Origin: Promethearchaeota archaeon
GTDB taxonomy: Archaea; Asgardarchaeota; Lokiarchaeia; Sigyniarchaeales; SOKP01
Assembly (NCBI GenBank): GCA_013375475.1
Contig: JABXKD010000021.1
Coordinates: 1-46,761 of the forward strand
Length of the DNA: 46,761 nt
Direction of reading: 5' to 3'
Shown piece after piece: positions 1 through 8,448 of the stretch. Every line of letters begins with the position of its first letter. Positions within the stretch are counted from its first letter, which is position 1. The notes beneath the pieces were generated by a model that did no database searches, was not told the origin of the DNA, and saw only the letters and a program-made list of their open reading frames with translations. The position numbers and the translations under genes are program-made.

Positions 1-472
1 CATGAGGTTTTCTTATCGGGGTATCGTCACGTGAAATAAAAACAGAAAAGAAATCATCTAGATTTAATTTGTTTCTAAAAAATTCTAATCTCTCTCCACT
101 CGTATTTGATACGATTCCAAAAATAACTCCTCTTTTTTTTAACTCTTTTAGAATGCTCTCCAGGTTCGGTTTTAAAGTCTCGTATTTTTCGTATTTGGGA
201 AAAGTTTTTCTAAAATTAATAAAAAACAAAACCCGCTTCCATTGACTCGGGATATACTTCTTATATACGCGATAAATGTTAAAAAATGCTTTCAATTTGT
301 TACTCGAATCAGCTTCCTCAAAAAGCCTTGCAAAATCTATCAATCTTAATGGTTCGGTGTTTGTCCAATTATAGAATCTTTTTTTTAAGAATATTGAAGC
401 AGTAAATTCAAGCGCTTTTTGAGTAATTACTACACCGTCGAAGTCGAATAATAAAATTAGAGGATGTGTCAT
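1..472 (-). CDS. HAD-superfamily hydrolase, partial (C-terminus outside window)
   Basis: The frame opens at the ATG at 472 and runs without a stop to the left edge, so about 157 N-terminal residues are visible. The start MTHPLILLFDFDGVV carries HAD motif I (DxDG, nucleophile D10, acid D12). Motif II is the Ser in IVSNTSG, and a Lys-Pro resembling motif III (RKP) lies right at the edge. A helical cap domain of about 90 residues sits between motifs I and II, as in phosphoglycolate phosphatase-like HADs. The substrate cannot be told. The downstream Asp motif (motif IV) is off the window. It lies head-to-tail with the membrane protein whose stop is at 552. Confidence 0.85.
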   Translation of the reverse strand, partial: MTHPLILLFDFDGVVITQKALEFTASIFLKKRFYNWTNTEPLRLIDFARLFEEADSSNKLKAFFNIYRVYKKYIPSQWKRVLFFINFRKTFPKYEKYETLKPNLESILKELKKRGVIFGIVSNTSGERLEFFRNKLNLDDFFSVFISRDDTPIRKPH

Positions 473-551
473 TAGTATTACTTAAAATATAGTTTACTTC
501 TTAAATCTAATGAAAATGAAAAAAAAAATTGTTTTACTTTTATGATAAAAT

Positions 552-1211
552 TTAGCCGTCTAATTCATCTGGTTCTACTGATACATAGCTCAATAAATAG
601 TCAATCTGCCTCTGTTTCTTGTTTATGTTTAGTACTGTAGGAAGTGGAATTACGTCTCCTTGGCCTGGCATAAGTGTGATTGATCCTGCGCGTAATATAA
701 AGAATTCAAACACATCTGGGATGGATTTTCTGATTCGCAAACTTTTTGTAGGAATTCTTTCTGCGCTTGAGAAGATTCCGCTTTTATGATAAATTTCGTT
801 TCTTTCAATTTTCCAGTAATCAAATCTCGATCCTAAAACAACGAGTCCTAAAATAAGCGCCATTATAATAGTAACTACTAAGTAGAATTGTGCTGTTAAA
901 CCAGGATTAAAGGTTCCTCCTTCAAGACCAGCAAATATATCTGGTACGAGAAAAACAAGAAGTATAACTACAATGACGGCAACGAGAATTAAAACGAAAA
1001 ATTTCGTACTACTAAAATCGAAAGCAACAATAAACATGTTAACAAAAAAAACAATAAGCCAGACGTTTCCATACCAAGCAACAGGTTCTTCTGGAAGCAG
1101 TTGTAAAAGCCATAGTACTAATGATACGAGCGTCAGCGGCCAGAAAAATATAACTTTTGGATAAGACCTTAAGAAAACTTCGTCTACTGATTTTTCAGAC
1201 ATTTTAATCAC
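552..1211 (-). CDS. Membrane protein with bacterial PH-like domain
   Basis: A 219-residue integral membrane protein. A short cytoplasmic N-terminus is followed by about four hydrophobic segments (roughly residues 18-40, 48-65, 70-92 and 106-128). The last 90 residues are soluble and start FDYWKIERNEIYH, then GIFSSAERIP, a pattern typical of bPH2/YdbT-type PH-like domains, which usually follow paired membrane helices. The function of such proteins is poorly known; membrane-stress roles have been suggested in bacteria. The frame overlaps no other good ORF, and the ATG at 1211 is the only sensible start. The PH assignment rests on pattern recall, not on alignment. Confidence 0.7.
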   Translation of the reverse strand: MIKMSEKSVDEVFLRSYPKVIFFWPLTLVSLVLWLLQLLPEEPVAWYGNVWLIVFFVNMFIVAFDFSSTKFFVLILVAVIVVILLVFLVPDIFAGLEGGTFNPGLTAQFYLVVTIIMALILGLVVLGSRFDYWKIERNEIYHKSGIFSSAERIPTKSLRIRKSIPDVFEFFILRAGSITLMPGQGDVIPLPTVLNINKKQRQIDYLLSYVSVEPDELDG

Positions 1212-1374
1212 AAATTTTAATTCTTACTTTTTTACAATATAATTGAAGTGATTAACTTCAATATAGAATCTTAGGTTAAAAAATGTTCTTATCAATTATA
1301 TATTAAATAAGTAAAGAAATTAGATTTTTTAAATTCACTACTGAAAGATGTAAATGCGGTTAAAGAATTAATAA

Positions 1375-2127
1375 TTAAAAGAAGCTCTTTATTGACTGAA
1401 CCATTTTATATGAATAATCAATTTGCGGATTTCCGTTATCACTTATCCCCATATGTCCCGGAAGTAAATAATTAACATCTAAATTATTAACAAACTTGAT
1501 TGATTCAATTAACATGTCTAAGGATCCCCCCGGAAAATCATATCTTCCAAAACTCCCTCCCGTAAATACTAAGTCTCCGGGGATTAAAATTTTTTTATTG
1601 GATTCATAATAACAAACTGATCCTCGAGAATGCCCTGGAGTGTAATAAATTTGAAAAGTGAATTCTGAACCTATATTAATCGTTTCATCAATATTCATTT
1701 TTTTGATATCTAATGGAATAATTTCTAAATTAAACATTTTTGGACTGATGCCGAGATTTCCAGGAAAAATTTTTGATTCATTTCCTTGTTCTAATATATC
1801 TGCCGTTTCGCCATACGCATATATTTCAGGAGGATTATTTTTTAGAGTTTTTATCAGCGTGTACAAGCCAAGAACATGATCAACATGCTCATGAGTAAGA
1901 AATACTTTAGTAATTTTTCTATAATCTAATCCCAAATTATTCATACCTTCAAATAAACCCTTTAAGGAAAGCCCATTACCCGAATCAAAAAGCGCTAATT
2001 CACCTTTATTTTTGTCAGTAATTATAAATTGATTACAATCCAACATTGGGTTTTCTTCGAAATAATATACACCTTCAATAACTTTTTTCCCTAATTTTAC
2101 AGAACTCTCAGTACCAGAAAAAAACAT
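1375..2127 (-). CDS. Metallo-beta-lactamase-fold hydrolase (glyoxalase II-like)
   Basis: A 250-residue MBL-fold metal hydrolase. The dinuclear metal site is complete: HEHVDH at residues 79-84, H167 in TPGHS, D186 in IPGDLVF and H226 in LPGHMG. The family includes glyoxalase II, lactonases and similar thiolester or ester hydrolases; the actual substrate is not predictable. There is no signal peptide, so it is cytoplasmic. It stands alone on the minus strand. The 107-base gap to the divergent ModE-like gene at 2235 is AT-rich and probably holds promoters for both. Confidence 0.88.
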   Translation of the reverse strand: MFFSGTESSVKLGKKVIEGVYYFEENPMLDCNQFIITDKNKGELALFDSGNGLSLKGLFEGMNNLGLDYRKITKVFLTHEHVDHVLGLYTLIKTLKNNPPEIYAYGETADILEQGNESKIFPGNLGISPKMFNLEIIPLDIKKMNIDETINIGSEFTFQIYYTPGHSRGSVCYYESNKKILIPGDLVFTGGSFGRYDFPGGSLDMLIESIKFVNNLDVNYLLPGHMGISDNGNPQIDYSYKMVQSIKSFF

Positions 2128-2234
2128 TTTAAATCCCTATTAGTATTTAACAAAAAAAAAATTGACTTAACTTTAATTTTTTTCTCTTTACTCTTATAAA
2201 AAACAATTAAAATCAAGTATGTTAATTAAATAAT

Positions 2235-2657
2235 ATGGAAGAACCATCTAGTGAAAAATTTGAGGATGATCCTAATATCGAAAAATTAAAAAGTAAAATT
2301 AGTTTTGGAATCAAATTTTGGCTAGAATTTGAAAATGAGGGGCATAAAAACATTTTGGGGTCTGGATGGGCAAATTTACTTGAACATATTGATATTAGTA
2401 ATAACAAGGAGCCTAAATCTTTGACAAAAGCAGCAAAAGAGTGTGGTTACTCTTACAAATACGCGTGGAACATTTTAAATAAAATAAAGGAAAGATCAGG
2501 AAAAACTCCTATAGAAACTAAAAAGGGGGGTCTTGGTGGTGGGGGATGGGTTAAATTAAACGATTGGGGTAAGTATTTATTGAAAACTTATAAAAATCTT
2601 CTAACCGAGTTAGAGGAGATTGAAAAGAAGCTCGAAAAATCTTTAAAAATCGATTAA
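2235..2657 (+). CDS. ModE-like winged-helix DNA-binding protein
   Basis: A 140-residue protein resembling the N-terminal DNA-binding domain of ModE. It shows GSGWANLLEHID (about residues 42-53), then LTKAAKECGYSYKYAWNIL as the helix-turn-helix, and a Gly-rich wing (KGGLGGGGWVKL). The C-terminus is a charged coiled coil of about 30 residues (TELEEIEKKLEKSLKID). The molybdate-binding MOP domains of full-length ModE are absent, so it may sense something else or work as a DNA-binding-only regulator. No Mo transport genes are seen nearby. It lies upstream of the actin-like gene, but the 200-base gap with its own TATA box argues for separate transcription. Confidence 0.8.
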   Translation: MEEPSSEKFEDDPNIEKLKSKISFGIKFWLEFENEGHKNILGSGWANLLEHIDISNNKEPKSLTKAAKECGYSYKYAWNILNKIKERSGKTPIETKKGGLGGGGWVKLNDWGKYLLKTYKNLLTELEEIEKKLEKSLKID

Positions 2658-2812
2658 TGAATTTCTTGATTATTAATTTGTTTTTTAATTGTCTAAAAAA
2701 TTAAATATTCTTCTAATATAATATTCTAATATATCGTTCCTCATTTGGAAAAATTATTTAATTAAGGAAAATCATTTTATTATAATATTGTACTAACACT
2801 TAAATTTAGATG

Positions 2813-2822
2813 TTTATATAAA
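2813..2822 (+). promoter_or_regulatory. TATA box for the actin-related gene
   Basis: TTTATATAAA lies 37 bases before the ATG at 2859. Archaeal TATA boxes lie about 26 bases before the transcription start, which would give a short 5' leader of roughly 15 bases. Confidence 0.5.
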
Positions 2823-2858
2823 AGAACATAGACTTTTAAAAATTTTAATTGATCAAGC

Positions 2859-4385
2859 ATGGCAATACCATTACCCGGAACTCCGATTATTGTCGACATT
2901 GGTTCAGCCTACACTAAGATAGGATTTGCGGGAGAGCCCAGTCCTAGGTTTGTTTTTCCAACTATCACCGGTACTGAAAAGTATAAAGCTGTAATGGTTG
3001 ATGTTAGCGCCCGAAATATATACATCGGATCAGACGCTTCAAAAATGCGAGGCGTTCTAAAAATAAAGCACCCTATCGAACGGGGAGCAATAATGGACTG
3101 GAATGATTATTACGAGATCTTAAATTACATTTTTTATTCACTATTAAGAGTTGAAAATCTTTCTCATTATCCCGTTTTGTATACTGAACCTCCGTTTGTT
3201 CAAAGAGAGACTAAAGAGTATATTGCTCGCGTTTTATATGAAACCCACAGAGTAAAAAGTTTAATAATGATTCCAACACCAATTCTTTCTTTATTTAGTG
3301 TAGGACTTACAACTGGAGTAGTAGTAGAGAGTGGTGACGGAACAACTTGGATATGCCCAATTCTGGGTGGAGAAATTGTTGATCAATCAGTACAAAAATT
3401 AACTTTAGCTGGAACAGATGTAAATCAACACTTAAAAAATTTACTTATGAGAGAAGGCATCAATATTGAATCAAGCGCAGTCGATGAAATAATTAAAGAC
3501 ATTAAAGAAAAAAACTGCTTTTTCGCACTCGATCCTAAACACCCTCCAAAGTTAGACGAAAGTTTTAGTTTTACCATGCCAGATGGATCTAATATTAATA
3601 TTCCAAATTATATCTTCCATGAAGCACCAGAAGTATTATTTAAACCTAACTTATTAGGGTATAATATCCTTAACATTCCACAAGCAGTAATAAATAGCTT
3701 GCAAGGTATTGATAAATATTATTGGAGCGATCTTCTTTCACATATTATGATATCGGGTGGAAATCTTTCATATTCTGGATTTGAAGAGCGGTTACGATCT
3801 GAATTGGTCCAATTAATCCCACAACTGGGAAAAATACCAAAACCTAAGATTGTGAAAACATCACGGGAAGAAAGGCAAAAAATGAAATTAAAAGAAAAAT
3901 CACAGAAGAAAGAAGATACATGTCCACACTGTGGTACGTTAGTAGATCTTACTGACGGTAAAGAGTTCTGTCCGTCTTGTAATGGTAGAATCGTTCTACC
4001 AGAGCTTTCAATTGGAAGCGTCAAACTAGATACAAATCCTAAAAGTGAAAAAGGAAAAAGAATTTGCCCTAATTGCAAAAAAAAAGTTGATGATGAAGAT
4101 TCGATTTTTTGCCCCTACTGTGGAAAAAGTTTTCCATTAACAGAGATACCGGAGGTACCTCCTGAGATCGTTAAGAATACTCCTCCTGCTAGAGAATTTT
4201 CTGGTTTTTACGAGGCATCGGAGGAAGTAGTAAGATTCTTTGTTCCCGAACACTTGCAGTTCGCCATTTTTAATGGTGCTAGTATACTCGGAAGCTTACC
4301 GAGTTTTCAAAATCTATTTGTAACTCATGAGCAATTTCAATCCAACAGCGCTACCTTATACAAGAATATTAGTGAAATTTTTTAG
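2859..4385 (+). CDS. Actin-related protein with two inserted zinc ribbons
   Basis: A 508-residue actin-family ATPase. It follows actin from end to end: phosphate-1 loop DIGSAYTKIGFAG (13-25), HPIERGAIMDW (71-81), TEPP (109-112), phosphate-2 loop ESGDG (157-161), DIKEKNCFFALD (214-225), adenosine loop ISGGNLSYSGFEERL (298-312), and GASILGSLPSFQNLFVT (473-489), ending in Phe. Actin has 375 residues; the extra length is one insertion at about 335-460, where actin has the KIKIIAPPERKYS loop. The insertion carries two CxxC zinc ribbons (C355, C358, C371, C374 and C403, C406, C418, C421) and a basic, helical lead-in. Residues matching actin's hydrolysis centre differ: Gln137 is Thr140, Asp154 is Glu157 and His161 is Trp164, so ATP hydrolysis may be weak, as in some Arps. 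Nucleotide-contacting D13 and K20 are kept. It is a divergent actin-related protein rather than a canonical Lokiactin. Confidence 0.95.
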   Translation: MAIPLPGTPIIVDIGSAYTKIGFAGEPSPRFVFPTITGTEKYKAVMVDVSARNIYIGSDASKMRGVLKIKHPIERGAIMDWNDYYEILNYIFYSLLRVENLSHYPVLYTEPPFVQRETKEYIARVLYETHRVKSLIMIPTPILSLFSVGLTTGVVVESGDGTTWICPILGGEIVDQSVQKLTLAGTDVNQHLKNLLMREGINIESSAVDEIIKDIKEKNCFFALDPKHPPKLDESFSFTMPDGSNINIPNYIFHEAPEVLFKPNLLGYNILNIPQAVINSLQGIDKYYWSDLLSHIMISGGNLSYSGFEERLRSELVQLIPQLGKIPKPKIVKTSREERQKMKLKEKSQKKEDTCPHCGTLVDLTDGKEFCPSCNGRIVLPELSIGSVKLDTNPKSEKGKRICPNCKKKVDDEDSIFCPYCGKSFPLTEIPEVPPEIVKNTPPAREFSGFYEASEEVVRFFVPEHLQFAIFNGASILGSLPSFQNLFVTHEQFQSNSATLYKNISEIF

Positions 4386-4530
4386 ATGAAATTTTATTCT
4401 ATTTAATTCTAGTTTTTAATCGAAATTACATGATAATCTAACTAAAAACTCAAAAGATCGTTAATTTTTAATTATACGCTAAATTTAAAAAATTAAAATT
4501 TAGTTAAAACCAGCTTGGGGTTTTTTTTAA

Positions 4531-5640
4531 TTGAAAAACAGAGTCCGGAATTTATCATTTGCATTATTGTTAATTACTTTAATGTTGAGCATTACACCAA
4601 TAGCATTAGCAAAAACCCGTCAGAGTTATTTAATCGATTTTATATATAAAGATCAAAACAATGACGAAAGTTTTGGCACATCACCTAAGGATACAGCTAA
4701 CGCAATAGAAATTTTGGAAGAATTTAATGCTTATCTTATTGAAGTTCTATTTGAGGGGACTAAAAGCGTTGATATACCTGATTTAAAGGATTACCTCTTT
4801 GATGAAATTCAGACAATGTTTAATACTGAAAATATTGATATCTACAAAATATATCACTATCTAAAAACATTATACACATTAGAGCCGTCGCAGACTTTGT
4901 TAAATGCAACTTTACAAAATAAGATTTATAAATATATAAATAATACTTATCAGATTGGTGGAGGATTTAGTCCTACAAACACATCTAAAGTTGCAAATAT
5001 GGTCTCAACTTACTACATATATAATATATTTAATTTCATTGGAGAAACAGTTGAGAATGAGACTATTCATAAAACTTGGATATTATCATGTAATAATACT
5101 GACGGAGGTTATGGTGGGAACCCAACTTTAGCATCCACATTGATTACTACATATTATGCAGTTTATTTGATGAGTGAGTTAGGAACAGTTAATGATTTAG
5201 CTAATCTAGTGAGTACCCTAAATTACTTTAAATCCCTTTATATTGCTGATTCTAATAATCTTGTGCATTACGGTGGATACTTACCTGATTTATTTGCTGA
5301 AATACCATTATTAGGTAGCACACTCCTCTGCGTTGAAGGAATTAGTTTAATAGATGAGACTGAATTAAATGTTACCGCAACTTCCACTTGGGTGATAGGG
5401 CGCCAAAATTTTCTCGATGGTGGTTTTAGTGATTGGGCTGAAGGAATCGATCAAAGCTATTCTTCTATTAGTACGTCCTATTCTGCTTTTAAAATTTTAC
5501 AAATATTAGATAGACTAGTTTTGTTGGAGGAGGATACCTTCATGGTCGAGTTCGATTTCCTAATCCTTATTATTGTACTTTCAGTCGTAGCAGTAGTCGT
5601 AGTAGCTATTTTTTTGATTTTGCGTAGGAGAAGAATTTAA
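4531..5640 (+). CDS. Secreted, membrane-anchored prenyltransferase/terpenoid-cyclase-like repeat protein
   Basis: A 369-residue protein starting at TTG 4531, right after a T8 tract. It has a Sec signal peptide (NLSFALLLITLMLSITPIALA, cleavage after about residue 27), an extracellular alpha/alpha-toroid body and a C-terminal transmembrane helix (about 342-363) followed by RRRRI, so it is a type I membrane protein facing outward. The body has several Gly-rich turn motifs between helix pairs, such as GGGFSPT, DGGYGGNP and DGGFSDW, as in prenyltransferase, squalene-cyclase and related repeats. No cyclase DxDD motif is seen, so a binding or scaffold role is more likely than catalysis (inference). 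It follows the actin-like gene by 145 bases on the same strand. Confidence 0.75.
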   Translation: MKNRVRNLSFALLLITLMLSITPIALAKTRQSYLIDFIYKDQNNDESFGTSPKDTANAIEILEEFNAYLIEVLFEGTKSVDIPDLKDYLFDEIQTMFNTENIDIYKIYHYLKTLYTLEPSQTLLNATLQNKIYKYINNTYQIGGGFSPTNTSKVANMVSTYYIYNIFNFIGETVENETIHKTWILSCNNTDGGYGGNPTLASTLITTYYAVYLMSELGTVNDLANLVSTLNYFKSLYIADSNNLVHYGGYLPDLFAEIPLLGSTLLCVEGISLIDETELNVTATSTWVIGRQNFLDGGFSDWAEGIDQSYSSISTSYSAFKILQILDRLVLLEEDTFMVEFDFLILIIVLSVVAVVVVAIFLILRRRRI

Positions 5641-5753
5641 ACTTTTTTTATAATTTAATAAGCATATAATAATACTTATTTATTTCAATGTATACCTTGT
5701 TTAACATATACTCGATTTAAAATAAGTTTATTACTTGAAAAGTCAAGATTATT

Positions 5754-6611
5754 ATGGGAAAAATATTAGATGGTAGAGAATTATCGCAGAAATTAAATTT
5801 TGAATTAAAAAAGAATATAAAATTGATTTCAGAAAAAACTGGAGTAAAGCCGAAGTTAGCGGGTATTCAAGTTGGTAATGATCCTGCGTCAGAATTATAT
5901 TTGAACATAAAGAGAAGGAGGTGCACTGAAATTGGAATTGAATCAATTTTAGTAAATTTGAAGCAAGATATTTCAAAAGAAGATTTAATAAATGAAATTG
6001 AAAAGTTAAACGCAGATAACACGGTTCATGGGATAATTTTACAACAACCTCTACCAAAAAAATTTAAACCCTTCACTAAAGATTTTAATGAAATAATCAG
6101 TCCTCTAAAGGATGTAGATGGGCTTCATCCAGTCAATAGGGGTAAATTATTTGACTACAATGAAGATCTTGTGCCCTGTACTCCAAAAGGAATTATAGCG
6201 CTTCTCGAGTATTATGATATAGAAATCAAGGGAAAATATGCTGTTATTATTAACCGCTCAAATTTAGTTGGGAAACCATTAATTTTCATGCTTTTAAAAA
6301 GAAACGCAACAGTATCAATTTGTCACACATCAACGGTAAATATAAATGATTACATTAAGAACGCAGATATTTTAATAACCGCTGTAGGTCAACCAAACTT
6401 CATCACTAAAGAAAAAATAAAAGAAGGTGTGGTTATAATAGATGTAGGCATCAGTAAAGTAAACGGAAAAACATGTGGGGATGTTGATTATCACGGTGTT
6501 TTTAATAAGTGTTCCTGGATTACTCCAAATCCTGGGGGCGTTGGCCCGATGACAGTAAGCTTTTTACTCCAAAACACGTTCTTAACCTATAAAAAACACT
6601 TTAAGATGTAA
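5754..6611 (+). CDS. folD: Methylenetetrahydrofolate dehydrogenase/cyclohydrolase FolD
   Basis: A 285-residue FolD of normal length. It interconverts methylene-, methenyl- and formyl-tetrahydrofolate with NAD(P). The catalytic Tyr-xxx-Lys is Y49/K53 (in ELYLNIKRRR), the active-site QQPLP and VDGLHP motifs (D122) are present, and the nucleotide-binding segment reads NRSNLVGKP followed by TPNPGGVGPMT near the end. It is cytoplasmic and appears monocistronic. Together with acyl-CoA and hydrogenase-linked genes in the window it fits C1 metabolism of an anaerobe, but other tetrahydrofolate genes are not seen here. Confidence 0.95.
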   Translation: MGKILDGRELSQKLNFELKKNIKLISEKTGVKPKLAGIQVGNDPASELYLNIKRRRCTEIGIESILVNLKQDISKEDLINEIEKLNADNTVHGIILQQPLPKKFKPFTKDFNEIISPLKDVDGLHPVNRGKLFDYNEDLVPCTPKGIIALLEYYDIEIKGKYAVIINRSNLVGKPLIFMLLKRNATVSICHTSTVNINDYIKNADILITAVGQPNFITKEKIKEGVVIIDVGISKVNGKTCGDVDYHGVFNKCSWITPNPGGVGPMTVSFLLQNTFLTYKKHFKM

Positions 6612-6743
6612 CTTTTCTAAAATACCGATTTAACTATTTTAAAAAAATAAAAAATCTAACAAACAATTCAGATTATAAAGTGAAGATATTAATATACTTA
6701 CAACCTAATAAGTTTAGGATTAAAATTTGACCCTAATTTAAAA

Positions 6744-7199
6744 ATGGCTATCTTGGAAATTGGTATAAATTTAGGTATCCGGAACCTTTTAAATATAAAA
6801 TATTACGATTCCGATACTGGAGTAGGATTAGATCCCGAACTAAGAGCTGGATTCCTCTCTGCTCTCGAAAGCTTCACTTCAGAAGTATTTGGAGATGATA
6901 TCAATGTTATATCCTTGGCTTCTTTTAAATTAGTTTGCTATTGTGATTTAATTTCTTTACCAAGCGATGAATCTAATAAGCAACCATTGATATCTTTCGC
7001 TATAACTGAAAAGGAAACGGAATCAGGGGTAGTAAAGAAGCATCTAAGTGAAGTTAATTCCCATTTTCTCAATAGATACTCTCTTAACGATATTTTTTCA
7101 AAAAAAGAAAAATTTTTCAAGAAATTTGAAGATAGAATTGATCAAATTATAGGAGATTTAAAACTTAAAACAGAGGATCGGTTTCGATCAATCTTTTAA
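6744..7199 (+). CDS. Longin-like domain protein
   Basis: A 151-residue protein of no certain family. The order of segments fits a longin-like fold: a beta hairpin (GINLGIRNLLNIKYYD), a helix (GFLSALESFTSEVFGDD), three strands (INVISLASFKLVCYCDLI and PLISFAITEK) and a C-terminal helical part. The middle part GFLSALESFTSEVFGDDI resembles the matching segment of the protein encoded at 8449-9408 (FFTAIKTFVSELVLGDS). Longin and roadblock proteins partner with small GTPases in Asgard archaea and eukaryotes. It precedes the GTPase gene by 25 bases, so the two are probably co-transcribed and may act together. The assignment is from pattern, not from a profile search. Confidence 0.55.
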   Translation: MAILEIGINLGIRNLLNIKYYDSDTGVGLDPELRAGFLSALESFTSEVFGDDINVISLASFKLVCYCDLISLPSDESNKQPLISFAITEKETESGVVKKHLSEVNSHFLNRYSLNDIFSKKEKFFKKFEDRIDQIIGDLKLKTEDRFRSIF

Positions 7200-7224
7200 A
7201 CAGATTTTAAGAGAATGTTTTTTA

Positions 7225-8421
7225 ATGAGTTCTAATATTGGACCAGAAGCACAAGCAGCATACCAAAAATATTTGGATGCAAATACTATTGAAGAAAAGA
7301 TTAGGCGTCTGGAAGAGTATCTGTCTTTAATTCCTAAACACAAAGCTACAGAAAAAATAGTTGCTCTAAACAAGTCGCGTCTCGCAAAATTAAGAAGAGA
7401 ACAAGAAGCGCAGAAAACTCGCACAAAATCTATGGGTAAGTTAGTTAGTCCTTTTTCAATAAAAAGAGAAGGACTTCAATTAATTCTAATAAGCGATTAT
7501 TATTCTCCAGGTGTCGGGAAGACTTCCCTCCTGAATTTATTAACAGGGGCTGCTAAAGAAAAGATTGGTAAATTTACTCCTCTTCCTGAAATAGGTATTT
7601 ACGAGTACAATAAAGTTCGCTACCAAATTGTTGATATGCCATCAATTATGGAGGGTGCCGCAAGCGGAATAGGAAACGGTAAAGAAATAATCTCTCAATT
7701 AAGAGCTTGCGATCTTATATGTTTTTGTGTAGACTTATCGCGAAACTATAAAGAGCAAATGGATTTGCTTCTAAAAGAATTAACAGAATCACACATACGG
7801 ATAAATATTCCTCCTCCTCCAATTACAATTAAAAAAACAGGTTCTAATAAGATTCAAGTATTTTATTTAACGAGTGAAGCTAAAGAAAATGATAATATTG
7901 AAGGCTTAACGGAGAGAATTAAAGAGATAACTAGTGCAGGAGGTATTCATAATGGGATTGTTAAGGTTTTCGGAAAAATTGAACTTAATCATGTTGTTGA
8001 TACGCTAAATCCTTCCATAGCATATAAAAAAGCTATAATCTTAGGAACGAAAGGAGATTTATCTCTTACAAAAAATACTTTTTACGACTTGAAAGATCAA
8101 TATTCAGAACATTTTCCTTTAATTATTGGAACGAGTGTAAAAAAAAAGGAGATCCCTGAGGATTTTGGAAAAATTGTTTTAAGTTTTTTGAAAAAAATGA
8201 AGGTATATACCATGAATAAGGGTATTGTATCATCTAAACCACTCCTACTTGACGGTAATCAACCAACAATACGTGATGTAGCCATTAAAATCCACAGAAG
8301 TTTTCTCGAATCATTTGATCACGCAATAGTAATTCGGAAAGATGCCAGACAAGAGAAGAAAAAAGTAGGATTAGATTATGAGTTAAACGAAAATGATATA
8401 ATCGAATTACATACAAAATAG
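7225..8421 (+). CDS. DRG/Obg-family GTPase with TGS domain, degenerate G motifs
   Basis: A 398-residue protein with the DRG (Rbg) layout: N-terminal helical hairpin (IEEKIRRLEEYLSLIPKHKATE, then LNKSRLAKLRRE), G domain (about 85-330) and C-terminal TGS domain (about 335-398, ending ELNENDIIELHTK). DRG proteins are conserved in archaea and eukaryotes and act on ribosomes. Here the G motifs are altered: the P-loop reads YSPGVGKT (Y93 where the first Gly belongs), G3 is DMPS (S140 for Gly) followed by the family's EGAASGIGNGKE, and G4 is TKGD. GTP binding may survive; hydrolysis is doubtful. It is therefore likely a divergent paralogue of the housekeeping DRG. The longin-like gene lies directly upstream. 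Confidence 0.88.
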   Translation: MSSNIGPEAQAAYQKYLDANTIEEKIRRLEEYLSLIPKHKATEKIVALNKSRLAKLRREQEAQKTRTKSMGKLVSPFSIKREGLQLILISDYYSPGVGKTSLLNLLTGAAKEKIGKFTPLPEIGIYEYNKVRYQIVDMPSIMEGAASGIGNGKEIISQLRACDLICFCVDLSRNYKEQMDLLLKELTESHIRINIPPPPITIKKTGSNKIQVFYLTSEAKENDNIEGLTERIKEITSAGGIHNGIVKVFGKIELNHVVDTLNPSIAYKKAIILGTKGDLSLTKNTFYDLKDQYSEHFPLIIGTSVKKKEIPEDFGKIVLSFLKKMKVYTMNKGIVSSKPLLLDGNQPTIRDVAIKIHRSFLESFDHAIVIRKDARQEKKKVGLDYELNENDIIELHTK

Positions 8422-8448
8422 AAAGTAGAATAGTGAAAAAGAGCTAAA

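Noticed and set aside
2859..4385. Two separate proteins, an actin and a zinc-ribbon protein
   Set aside because: The frame is continuous and the actin motifs continue after the zinc ribbons to the very C-terminus, so it is an insertion in one protein.
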